DNA from: Mycolicibacterium psychrotolerans
Lineage (GTDB): Bacteria > Actinomycetota > Actinomycetes > Mycobacteriales > Mycobacteriaceae
Direction: 5' to 3'
Length of the DNA: 64,000 bases
Assembly (NCBI RefSeq): GCF_010729305.1
Contig: NZ_AP022574.1
Span: 434,001-498,000 of the forward strand
Position numbers and translations under genes: made by a program. Position 1 is the first letter of the stretch. The number at the start of each line of letters is the position of its first letter. The notes under the pieces are model-generated. The model saw only the letters and a program-made list of their open reading frames with translations, searched no databases and was not told the DNA's origin. Positions 52,480 through 60,340 of this stretch are shown one piece after another.

Positions 52480-52731
52480 GAGGGGGCCTCTCCTGCACCG
52501 CGACGTTACGGGGTCATCTCGCGGACGGTCGAAGAAACGGTGCAGCGCAGCCTGCAACCCGACGATGCCAAGCGAGCCGCGGATCGCGCATTCATCAGCG
52601 GCGTCATCGGCAACGGGGCGGCTCGCGGCGGGATTCTGGTGGACTACGACGAAGCACTGCGGACCCACCAACTGGCCTGCGCCATAGCGGATTCCGCTGC
52701 GCACAACCGTCCTGTGAGGCTCGATGACTGA
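52480..52731 (+). pseudogene. C-terminal fragment of a Gfo/Idh/MocA-type dehydrogenase
   Basis: The plus-strand frame ending at TGA 52731 reads SPAPRRYGVISRTVEETVQR, then SGVIGNGAARGGILVDYDEALRTHQLACAIADSAAHNRP. The YDEALRTHxLxxAIxxSAxxxRPV pattern is the usual end of these oxidoreductases. The NAD-binding domain is absent upstream. A GTG at 52540 could give a 63-residue product, but it has no fold of its own. Its last bases overlap the start of the MDR gene, so it was the upstream gene of that operon. Confidence 0.65.
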
Positions 52732-53818
52732 CCGGGCCTTCACCGTCGTGGTCGAGCGTCGCGGCGTCGTCACGCTACGCGATGAACCACCGCCGCAGCC
52801 CGTGCAGGATGGGCAATTCGACGTCGAGACCGTGTTCAGTGGGTTCTCGACCGGGACCGACCTCAGTTGGGTGAAGGGCACGAACCCCGCCCTGCACCGC
52901 AGATGGGATCCCGAGCTAGGCCTGTTCATGCCGGGCACCCCAGACGTGGGCTATCCGATCGACAAATTCGGCTACATGCAGGTGGGGCGGGTCACGGAAA
53001 GTGCGACACCTGCCGTCCGGCCGGGCGACCTCCTCGCCATGACCTACGGCCACCGCAGCGCCTATCGCGCCGACGCGCTGACCGACCGATTCGTCAAGCT
53101 ACCGACCTCACTCGAGCCAGTGCTGGGCATCTACGCGGCACACATGGGACCGATCTGCGCGAACGCTCTGTTGCACGCCGCCGCCGATATACACGGCACC
53201 GATTTGCGCAGTCTCGCCGACGGCGTGCGTGGTCGCCGCATCGCCATCACCGGGGCCGGCGTCGTGGGTCTGCTCACTGCGCTGTTCGCCCGCTTACACG
53301 GCGCAGAATCAGTAGCGCTGGTCGAGCCGACCCCGGCACGCCGCCAAGTCGCGGCCGACCTCGGCCTGGAGGTGGTTGATCCTCACGATGTCGACCCAGC
53401 CGTCATACTGAAGAGCCGTTGGCGTCACGGGGCCGGGGACCGCGGAGCCGACGTGGTATTCCAATGTCGCGGTCAGGCAAGTGCATTGGCTCTGGCTCTT
53501 CGCATAGTGCGCCCCCAAGGTACGGTCATCGACCTCGCGTTCTACCCAGGCGGGAGCGAGGAAGTCCGACTCGGGGAACAGTTTCACCACAACGGACTGA
53601 GCCTGCGCTGCGCTCAGATCGGGCGGGTGCCACGCGGAACCAGCCATCTGTGGGACCGCGAACGCCTCAGCACTGAGACTTTGGCGCTTCTGACCGCCCA
53701 TGGCAGGGACATCGCCAGGCACATCATCACCGACTACGTGCCACTGTCTGAGGCGCCGCAGACCCTGACACGACTGGCCCATAGCCGGCACAACGGGCTA
53801 CAACTCGTCTTCACCTGA
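52724..53818 (+). CDS. MDR-family zinc-type dehydrogenase
   Basis: 364 residues from ATG 52724. The N-terminal GroES-like domain (FSGFSTGTDLSWVKGTNPA; GYMQVGRVTESATPAVRPGDLLAMTYGHR) is followed by a Rossmann domain (GRRIAITGAGVVGLLTALFARLHGAESVALVEPTPARR). The catalytic Cys-His zinc set is not clear: FSTGTD replaces the usual CGTD. It is therefore similar to polysaccharide-linked dehydrogenases related to threonine/sorbitol dehydrogenase rather than a classical alcohol dehydrogenase. It is intact amid broken neighbours. Substrate unknown, perhaps a sugar intermediate. Confidence 0.8.
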   Translation: MTDRAFTVVVERRGVVTLRDEPPPQPVQDGQFDVETVFSGFSTGTDLSWVKGTNPALHRRWDPELGLFMPGTPDVGYPIDKFGYMQVGRVTESATPAVRPGDLLAMTYGHRSAYRADALTDRFVKLPTSLEPVLGIYAAHMGPICANALLHAAADIHGTDLRSLADGVRGRRIAITGAGVVGLLTALFARLHGAESVALVEPTPARRQVAADLGLEVVDPHDVDPAVILKSRWRHGAGDRGADVVFQCRGQASALALALRIVRPQGTVIDLAFYPGGSEEVRLGEQFHHNGLSLRCAQIGRVPRGTSHLWDRERLSTETLALLTAHGRDIARHIITDYVPLSEAPQTLTRLAHSRHNGLQLVFT

Positions 53819-54172
53819 ACGAACCCTGGCCACTGGGTTCGCCCACGGATCCGATCGAGGGCAGCGCGCTGATCTCGGCGAGTTGTCCGCCGTAGCGAAT
53901 GGAGGTGGACTGTGAGCCGGCACCGCTATGATATGTCAAGCCGCGCAACGTATTACCGCACTACCAGCGGGCCATCTCAAGTGCGGCGAGGACCATGGTG
54001 GTGCCCATGTCGGACCTTTGGGAGGACATCACACCAGGCCTGGCCATCAAGCCTTCGACACCCGGGTGCGATCGCGGGCGGTCTGCAGTACCTGGCTCGA
54101 CCCAGTGCGTCGGCTGAAGAGAGCTTCTGCTTGGCCCGCGACCTAATTTCTGGACGCGGGCACGAGCAATCC
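53819..54172. other. Intergenic stretch, no gene recognised
   Basis: 354 bases after the MDR gene, before the convergent broken lipase. Several short open frames exist on both strands but none shows a domain, a ribosome-binding site or consistent GC-rich third positions. It may hold remains of a deleted gene. Confidence 0.4.
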
Positions 54173-54970
54173 TCAAGCAGCCCAGGCAGGCTGCGCTTGC
54201 ACTAGGCCATTTAGGCCGGAACGGTAAGCGTCCAAGCTGTGGCGGTGGGTTTGATCGATGGAACCGCCCGAATCCACGGCGATCTGCACATCGACGTGCG
54301 TATAAGGCAGCCCGGGCAACGCCAACGGCAGGTGGGGAACGATATCGAACAGGTTCACCACCCGAGAGCAGCTGTCGATCAGCAGGTTGAACGGCACCGC
54401 GAAGTCGTACAGGCCGGGGCGTGGGCCCCCGAACGTCGTCAGCTCCGGTTCGGGAACCGACAGGCTTTTGGCGATATCCGGCGCGGCGAGCACCGCGAGG
54501 GCAGCACCGAGACTGTGGCCGGTGACGATCACATGCTCGCAGCCGGCGCAGGCGGCCGGCAGATTCGCCGCGAGATTGGCACGCATGCTCTCGTACAGCC
54601 CCATCCATCCCATGTGGACGTCGCCGAATCCGGGAGACCGGTCGGTAGCGCGTCGCATCCAGATCGAGGTTCTGCAACCACTCCCTCTGTGATTGGGTAC
54701 CGCGGATGGCGACGAACGCTGTCTTGGTTGCAATGTTCCTGCCCACCAGGCCGAAGATTGTGGTGGCGCCAGCGACCGTTCGGACGAATGAGCGGGCGCT
54801 GTCCGATATGTCTGCGACGAAGTCGAGCAGCGTCGGGTCCGCTTCGAGCAGCGCTGTCTTCTGTAACCGGGCGGCAGGGGCGGGTCTACGCCGGGGTGGT
54901 GGAACACCTGGTAGGCGGCCTCGATAAGGGGCAGTATCGTGTCACGGGCGAATTGGGGATCGAAACTCAT
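54173..54970 (-). pseudogene. Class 3 lipase-like gene, two compensating frameshifts
   Basis: From ATG 54970 the protein starts SFDPQFARDTILPLIEAAYQV. Near 54,866 the frame moves to RLQKTALLEADPTLLDFVAD ... AFVAIRGTQSQREWLQNLDLD, and near 54,640 it returns to SPGFGDVHMGWMGLYES ... HVIVTGHSLGAALAVLAAPDI ... TTFGGPRPGLYDF ... IVPHLPLALPG. The nucleophile Ser in GHSLGAA, a catalytic Asp in FDIVPHLP and a C-terminal His are all present. The reading frame is open without stops between breaks, giving a 265-codon track with a scrambled middle third. The native protein would be ~265 residues. It was probably an intracellular or exported lipase of the Lipase_3 family. Confidence 0.85.
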
Positions 54971-55064
54971 ACCGCACGTCTACTCTTCTCCCCGCTGCGG
55001 CACAGCGATACCGTCGATGCTTTCGTTCCGACCGAGTCTGGCGTCAGCTGCCCCAGCAGTAACG

Positions 55065-55721
55065 TCAGCGCGCGCCGGCCTCTGGCCCGCCGTCTAGTCC
55101 CAGCCTTCGGCGGACGACCTCGCGGGCCAAGTCGAGGACTGCAGGGTCGTCGTGCAGGACGAATTTGGTGTCAGCGGCCAGCAGCATCGCGTGCAGCTCG
55201 AATGCGAGTCGATCGGGGTCCTCGTGGGCGGGAAGTTGTTGCCGCTCAAGCGCAGTGACTGCGAAGCCCCGAAGCAGCGCTACAAAGTTGGTCTGGATGG
55301 CCGCAACCCGATCCTTGACCGGCCCGGGGCGGGTTCCCATCTCCAGCGCCGTGGCAGCGAAGAAGCAACCGCCGGGAAAGACGTGGCGCTGCACGTAGCT
55401 GAAAAACGCCTCGCACACCGCCGCCAGTTGGGCCAACCCAGGCTCGGCCTCGAGCGCCGGCTGTACGACTTCGGCGGCGAGAATTCGCTCTGCCTCATCC
55501 ACGGTGGCCAGCTGAAGTTCCTGCTTCGAGCCGAAGTGCGCGTAGAGACCGCTCTTGCTGATGCCCGTTGCGACGGCCAGATTGCCGATCGAGAGGCCCT
55601 CAAGTCCGTCTACGGTGGCCAGTGACGCGGCAGTTTTCAATATTGCCCTGCGGGTCCGCTCGCCGTCGGCGCGAGGGCGTCGCTGAGCACTATGGCGCTG
55701 GTCCATCTCATCGTCCGCCAT
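55065..55721 (-). CDS. TetR-family repressor adjacent to osmC-like gene
   Basis: 218 residues from ATG 55721. The HTH is typical (AILKTAASLATVDGLEGLSIGNLAVATGISKSGLYAHFGSKQELQ), and the ligand domain is of the TetR_C group seen in YxaF/LmrA-like proteins (GCFFAATALEMGTRPGPVKDRV). A -10 TATCTT (55733-55728) ends six bases before the start, so it is probably leaderless, and an AGCACGA-type operator touches this box. It is divergent from the osmC-like gene with two operator copies between, so it probably represses both. Confidence 0.92.
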   Translation of the reverse strand: MADDEMDQRHSAQRRPRADGERTRRAILKTAASLATVDGLEGLSIGNLAVATGISKSGLYAHFGSKQELQLATVDEAERILAAEVVQPALEAEPGLAQLAAVCEAFFSYVQRHVFPGGCFFAATALEMGTRPGPVKDRVAAIQTNFVALLRGFAVTALERQQLPAHEDPDRLAFELHAMLLAADTKFVLHDDPAVLDLAREVVRRRLGLDGGPEAGAR

Positions 55722-55722
55722 G

Positions 55723-55777
55723 TTGACAAGATAGCACGATCGGTCGTACTTTCAGACTTAGCACGATCGGTCGTGCT
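55723..55777. promoter_or_regulatory. Divergent promoter with two AGCACGATCGGTCGTGCT operators
   Basis: AGCACGATCGGTCGTACT (55733-55750) and AGCACGATCGGTCGTGCT (55760-55777) form near-palindromes AGCACGA-N4-TCGTGCT with centres 27 bases apart. For the plus-strand gene a -35 TTGACA (55723-55728), 18-base spacer and -10 TACTTT (55747-55752) are seen, with the first operator filling the spacer. The tetR -10 (minus, TATCTT at 55733-55728) abuts the same operator. Confidence 0.8.
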
Positions 55778-55816
55778 AAATCCTGAGGCTGCGGCCCATC
55801 ACGTAAGGAGCTCACG

Positions 55817-56377
55817 ATGCAGGCAACCAGCACTGTCAACGGCGTCGACCTCGACCGCCTGTCGGCAACGATCGAGTCCATCAGTGCGAAGCCGGAACTT
55901 GCGCGGTTTCAGTTCCGCGCGCGGAATCGATGGATTGACGGCGGCCACAGCCGCACGGTGATCAAGGATTTCTACGGGGCCGGCGAAGAAGACGCCACCC
56001 GCACCGAGCCGTTCACTGTGGACACCGACGAGCCGGCCGTCCTGCTCGGGGAAGACCGCGCGCCCAACGCGGGCGAATACGTCCTGCATGCACTGGCGGC
56101 ATGCCTGACAGGCACCATCGCTTACCACGCGGCCGCCCGCGGCATCGCGCTCGAAACGCTGGAGACCACCATCCGAGGCGACCTCGACCTGCAGGGCTTC
56201 CTCGGTCTGGACAGCGATGTCCGCCCGGGCTGCGAGCGGATCGAGGTCACGATCAAGATCACCGGCGACTTCGACGACGATCAGCTTGCCGAGCTCGCCG
56301 GCCTGACCCGTTACTCGCCGGTCCGCGACATCGTGAGCAATCCCGTACCCGTCACGATCGACGTGGCGCGGGCCTGA
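55817..56377 (+). CDS. OsmC-family protein
   Basis: 186 residues from ATG 55817, with AAGGAG seven bases upstream. OsmC/Ohr fold: EYVLHALAACLTGTIAYHAAARGI carries the conserved Cys, and the C-terminal half is SDVRPGCERIEVTIKITGDFDDDQL. Only the Cys in LAACLTG is at the family site; the second peroxidatic Cys of true Ohr enzymes lies elsewhere (RPGCERI) as in YhfA-like members. It may reduce organic hydroperoxides or only bind acyl groups. Regulated by the divergent TetR with two operators; ends at a strong hairpin. Confidence 0.87.
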   Translation: MQATSTVNGVDLDRLSATIESISAKPELARFQFRARNRWIDGGHSRTVIKDFYGAGEEDATRTEPFTVDTDEPAVLLGEDRAPNAGEYVLHALAACLTGTIAYHAAARGIALETLETTIRGDLDLQGFLGLDSDVRPGCERIEVTIKITGDFDDDQLAELAGLTRYSPVRDIVSNPVPVTIDVARA

Positions 56378-56384
56378 ACCGCTC

Positions 56385-56427
56385 GCATGGTGTCCGCGCC
56401 AACAGTTTCCCGGCGCGGATACCATGC
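56385..56427 (+). terminator. Strong terminator after the osmC-like gene
   Basis: GCATGGTGTCCGCGCC (56385-56400) pairs with GGCGCGGATACCATGC (56412-56427) at 15 of 16 positions around an 11-base loop, eight bases after the stop. There is no T-run, as is usual in mycobacteria. Confidence 0.85.
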
Positions 56428-56757
56428 CCGAAGGGCAGTGGCGTTACCCATTCCCACGCTCAATCTCAAGCTGGCGCCCGTTACCCCTTTCGCTGGCCGG
56501 CGATGACCGCCCTCGTCTCAGTATTACTCTCCTGGCACTGCGGGCACCGTCCCGTTCAGATACCCGCCTCCGATTGTTGATCGCTACCCCTGAAGAATCC
56601 ATGGTCGCGCTCGAACGGTTAATACCTCTAATACGGGCCTTGCATACGGTCGCGTGTTCGCTCCCATAAGTGCAGTAGCGCATTACTGCGTTCGGTCGGC
56701 TGAACCTGGGACAAGATCCAGGTCATAACAAAGGCGAAAACCGACGACAGGGACGGC
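56428..56757. other. Intergenic stretch before the beta-propeller gene
   Basis: 330 bases without a recognisable gene. AT content is higher than average near 56,620-56,740, with TTAATACCTCTAATACG and CCATAAGTG, so promoter elements of the downstream gene are probably here, but I cannot fix a -35/-10 pair. An imperfect hairpin, AGTAGCGCATTACTGCG, lies near 56,672. Confidence 0.4.
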
Positions 56758-59700
56758 ATGGGCAGCGCCAGGTATATCGGTCGGGTGGGCGGGTTGGCAG
56801 TCGCTCTGGGGATCGGCATGGCGCTCGCCGCCACGCCGGGGACCGCTTGGGCCAACCATTCCACGTCTGCGGCCGCGGAGACCAAGGACGGGTCAGGACC
56901 CGCGGGGCCGAGCGAGTCCGCGGCACCCAAGAAGACTGAAGGCACCACCGATTCGTCCTTTGCTGAGCCTTCCGATAAGGACGGCGACTCCGCAAAGACG
57001 ACCGATCCGGAAAGGGTAGGACCCGCGGACGCGGAGTCGAGCCCAGATGACCGCATGGAGTCGGATCCCGCTAAGGACGATGAGCGACCGAAGAACCGGC
57101 AACGAGGCACGCGGCGCGCAACGCTGTCCGTCGCAGACAGGGAGGCCGGAGAGGTCAAGGCTCCTCCGCGGCGGATTCCTTCACTGCGCGACCGCGCCGT
57201 TGTTGAGGCAGCGGTGGCGCAGTCCTCCGCGCCGCCAGCCACCATGGTGGTCATGCCTACGGCCGCGCCGACGCGCGCTGGTGTCGTTGCCCATCAGGGA
57301 ATTCCGGTGGGGGCACCAGACGCGGAACCTTCTCAACCGGCGACCCTAAAGATGACGATGAACCTCCCGACGCCGACGGCCCTTGGCTCGTCCAGTAGCG
57401 ACGGCCCCGCACCGATACCGGTCGACTCGCAACTGGAGACGGCGCTGGCGGCGTGGGCTGGCCGCCCACGCCTCAGCGGTGTCGCGCCGAGCAGCCGAAG
57501 CACCGAGACTGGGCAGACTTTCGCCACAGCGCTTGCGCTGCCGAATTCAGCACCCGACGTTCGCCCCCAGCCCGTCGGCATCCCGGATCCGGTGACTGGC
57601 CTGGTCACCGGCACGGTGATCGCCACAGATCCAGACCACAACACGCTCACCTACGCCGTGGCCAGAGAAGCGAACGGCGGATCGGTGGTGGTGAACCCGC
57701 AGACGGGCAGATACACCTACACCCCAACCGAGGCCGCACGGTTGGCTGCGGGCACGACGACGACGGCCGACATCGACTGCTTCACCGTCTCGGTCGGCGA
57801 CGGTCAACAGACCAGCATCGCGACGATACAGGTGTACATCTCGCCGACGAGGTTGGACACCAAGGCCTCAATCGCGGTGGGCAGCCGCCCCTCGGCGATG
57901 GTGATGACGTCTGACGGCCGCATGTTCGTCGCCAATACGGGCAGCAACACCGTGTCGGTGATCAACACTGTCACCGGCCAACGCATTGACGCCAACACGA
58001 GCGTGTTTTCCCGAGATATCTCCGTGGGCTCAGCACCCAGCGCATTGGGGCTCAGTACGGACGGCAAACGCATGTATGTGGCCAACACCCGCAGCGGCTC
58101 AGTAACAGTCATCGACACTGCCACCTACAAACGCGTCGACGCCAACACGAGCATTTTCTCGACGAGCATTGCGGTAGGTTCATCACCTGCCGCGATGGCG
58201 CTCAGCGGCACCCGACTGTATGTCGCCAACCGCGGCAGTAACACAGTGTCGGTCATTGACACCACAATCAACAAGATGGTTGACATCAATGCGAATGTTT
58301 CTGGAAATCAATCGATTTCCGTCGGTTCCGGGCCTACCGCGTTGGAACTCAGTGGCAATCGCCTCTATGTGGCCAACCGCAGCAGCAACACCGTGTCGGT
58401 GATCGACACCAGCACCAACACCGTCATCAAAACCATAGCCGTAGCCAGCCAGCCCTCCGACCTCGCTATCGGATCCAACGACCGGTTGTATGTGGTAGGC
58501 AACGGCACCGTCTCGATTATCAATACCGGCACCGATGAGCTCGCTTCTGTTGACCCCAAAGGCTCTGGCACAAACCCGATCCCAGTAGGTTTGTCACCAA
58601 GTTCGGTAGCAGTGAGCCCGCTGGGGAACTTGGCCTATGTCGCCAACGGCGACGACAGCATCTCGGTGATCGACACCGAGGCCTTCACGGTGCTCCGCAC
58701 CGTGGCGATCGACTCTGACCCGACCGGTGGCCACATCGTCACGATCAGCCCTACCGGCACCCTCTACGTCTCCGATGCTGTCGACAACACCGTGCGGGTG
58801 CTGGCCATCACCCCCGGCAGTACGCCGCCTCCCGACGCCACGAAACTTGCAGTCATTGGCAATATCAGCCTGCCGGGCTATCGCTGGGGACCCCCTGTGC
58901 TGAGTGCCGATGGCAGTCGCGGCGTCATCACCGGCTCGGACGGCGGCAACGGAGTGGTGGTGATCGATCTGGCCAGCGGCACGCAGATAAGCAACATCCA
59001 GAGCGGCAGCCCTTCTTCGACAGACGCCTCTCACTCCTCGACCGACGGCACTCACACCCTGGTGTACAACATCGTCGGAACACCGTCGACCGGATTCACC
59101 ACCCAGGTGACGGTCGTGGACGTCACCACCGGCGCCCAGATCGGCTCTACCTTCGAGCTCGCCGGTGACGGCTCACTGTACGGCCCGGAGTTGAACTGGG
59201 ATGGCAGCCGCGCGCTCATCACCACCCGCGATTGGGACCCGGACACCAACTTCATCACCATCCGGGCGGCGGTGATGAACACGGACACCGGGGATCAGCT
59301 CGGTGACACCGTCATCCCCGTCGGCGAACCGTACCCGATGTTGAGCGCCGATCGCACCCGCGCACTGATCTTCGACTCCGTGTCTGACCCGACTCTAGGA
59401 TCCGTCACGCACATCACGGCGATCGACCTGGATACCGGCACCCACACCACTACGACCCGCACCGGCGCCTGGCGAGTACCGCTGATCGGCACCGACTACA
59501 GCCCTCAGCTGTTGGATGACGAGGGCAGCCGTGCGCTGATGGTCAGCGATGTACCCGATCCGCGTAACTTGGGCAACCCGACCACCCTGGTGGCGGTCAT
59601 CAACACCATCACCGGTGCACAGATCGGTACCACGCTGACACTGCACGGCAGCGAGTGGGGCTCGCGGCTGGTCAGCCTCGACCGCAGCCGCGCGCTGATC

Positions 59701-60201
59701 GTGACGAACACCTTCGACGGTCGCTTGGGCATCAACACCACCCGGTTGTCGTTGGTCGACACTGCGAACGCCACTCAAGTGGCCACCACCACCACGATGA
59801 CCGGCTTCCTCGATGGCGGCTCAATCTGGTTCAGCGCCGACCTCAGCCGCGCCGTGACCCTGACGCTCAGCACGAACGTCGCATCCACCGGAACTCCTAC
59901 CGTCCAGGTGTCGGTCGTCGACACCGATACCGGCAATCAGGTCGGCGCCGACCTCACTCTCGACGACAACTACGGCTCGGTGGTGTTGAGCGCCGATGGC
60001 ACCCGCGCCCTCGTCAGCACCGGCACCAAGCTCGCGGTGATCAACACTGCGACCGGCGCCCTGGCAGGTCCGATCCTGAAGGGAACATGGGGCATTTCAA
60101 ACGTGCTGAGCCCTGACGGACGTCGCGCAGTGACCGCAGATGTCGTCTTCAACCGTTTCACTGGGTACAGCACCAAGGTGTCCGTGGTGCAGATCGGGTA
60201 A
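56758..60201 (+). CDS. Large secreted protein: VCBS-like domain plus YVTN-type beta-propeller repeats
   Basis: 1147 residues from ATG 56758, with AGGGAC upstream. A signal peptide (GGLAVALGIGMALAATPGTAWA) is followed by ~240 residues of disordered acidic Pro/Ser-rich sequence, a VCBS/cadherin-like domain (~279-362: TGTVIATDPDHNTLTYAVA ... TGRYTYTPTEAA), and one array of YVTN-type repeats (~368-690: SIAVGSRPSAM ... MFVANTGSNTVSVINT; four or more copies). A second array of longer blades follows (~690-1147: VLSADGSRGVITGSD, NWDGSRALITT). No enzymatic motif is visible. Such proteins bind glycans or partners outside the cell. The Asp/Asn-rich strands suggest calcium. Its neighbours are a surface-glycan locus. 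Confidence 0.8.
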   Translation: MGSARYIGRVGGLAVALGIGMALAATPGTAWANHSTSAAAETKDGSGPAGPSESAAPKKTEGTTDSSFAEPSDKDGDSAKTTDPERVGPADAESSPDDRMESDPAKDDERPKNRQRGTRRATLSVADREAGEVKAPPRRIPSLRDRAVVEAAVAQSSAPPATMVVMPTAAPTRAGVVAHQGIPVGAPDAEPSQPATLKMTMNLPTPTALGSSSSDGPAPIPVDSQLETALAAWAGRPRLSGVAPSSRSTETGQTFATALALPNSAPDVRPQPVGIPDPVTGLVTGTVIATDPDHNTLTYAVAREANGGSVVVNPQTGRYTYTPTEAARLAAGTTTTADIDCFTVSVGDGQQTSIATIQVYISPTRLDTKASIAVGSRPSAMVMTSDGRMFVANTGSNTVSVINTVTGQRIDANTSVFSRDISVGSAPSALGLSTDGKRMYVANTRSGSVTVIDTATYKRVDANTSIFSTSIAVGSSPAAMALSGTRLYVANRGSNTVSVIDTTINKMVDINANVSGNQSISVGSGPTALELSGNRLYVANRSSNTVSVIDTSTNTVIKTIAVASQPSDLAIGSNDRLYVVGNGTVSIINTGTDELASVDPKGSGTNPIPVGLSPSSVAVSPLGNLAYVANGDDSISVIDTEAFTVLRTVAIDSDPTGGHIVTISPTGTLYVSDAVDNTVRVLAITPGSTPPPDATKLAVIGNISLPGYRWGPPVLSADGSRGVITGSDGGNGVVVIDLASGTQISNIQSGSPSSTDASHSSTDGTHTLVYNIVGTPSTGFTTQVTVVDVTTGAQIGSTFELAGDGSLYGPELNWDGSRALITTRDWDPDTNFITIRAAVMNTDTGDQLGDTVIPVGEPYPMLSADRTRALIFDSVSDPTLGSVTHITAIDLDTGTHTTTTRTGAWRVPLIGTDYSPQLLDDEGSRALMVSDVPDPRNLGNPTTLVAVINTITGAQIGTTLTLHGSEWGSRLVSLDRSRALIVTNTFDGRLGINTTRLSLVDTANATQVATTTTMTGFLDGGSIWFSADLSRAVTLTLSTNVASTGTPTVQVSVVDTDTGNQVGADLTLDDNYGSVVLSADGTRALVSTGTKLAVINTATGALAGPILKGTWGISNVLSPDGRRAVTADVVFNRFTGYSTKVSVVQIG

Positions 60202-60230
60202 CGCTCTGAACGCGTTGCCCGCCAGCACAT

Positions 60231-60282
60231 CGGAGCCCCAGTCGGACTCGAACCGACACTCGCAGAGTGCGAGTACGGGGCC
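60231..60282 (-). other. tRNA-like structure lacking a D-arm
   Basis: On the minus strand GGCCCCG (60282-60276) pairs with TGGGGCT (60240-60234) including two G-U pairs. Between them are TA, a hairpin CTCGCA-CTC-TGCGAG and a canonical T-arm GTCGG-TTCGAGT-CCGAC (60257-60241). The D-arm and a normal anticodon loop are missing, and the 3' end is CCGATG, not CCA. It is either a tRNA remnant or an independent small RNA. It lies at the right end of the accessory region, between the propeller gene and nagA. Confidence 0.55.
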
Positions 60283-60340
60283 TGCCGCTTTTGGCGACCT
60301 GGCAAGGCAACCTTGGCGCTCACGACCTCCGCGCCCGAGG

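Noticed and set aside
46268-60282. Island integrated by site-specific recombination at tRNA-Gly, with direct repeat at the right end
   Set aside because: No integrase gene and no repeat of the tRNA-Gly 3' end near 60.2 kb were seen; the right-end tRNA-like sequence shares only the general T-arm.
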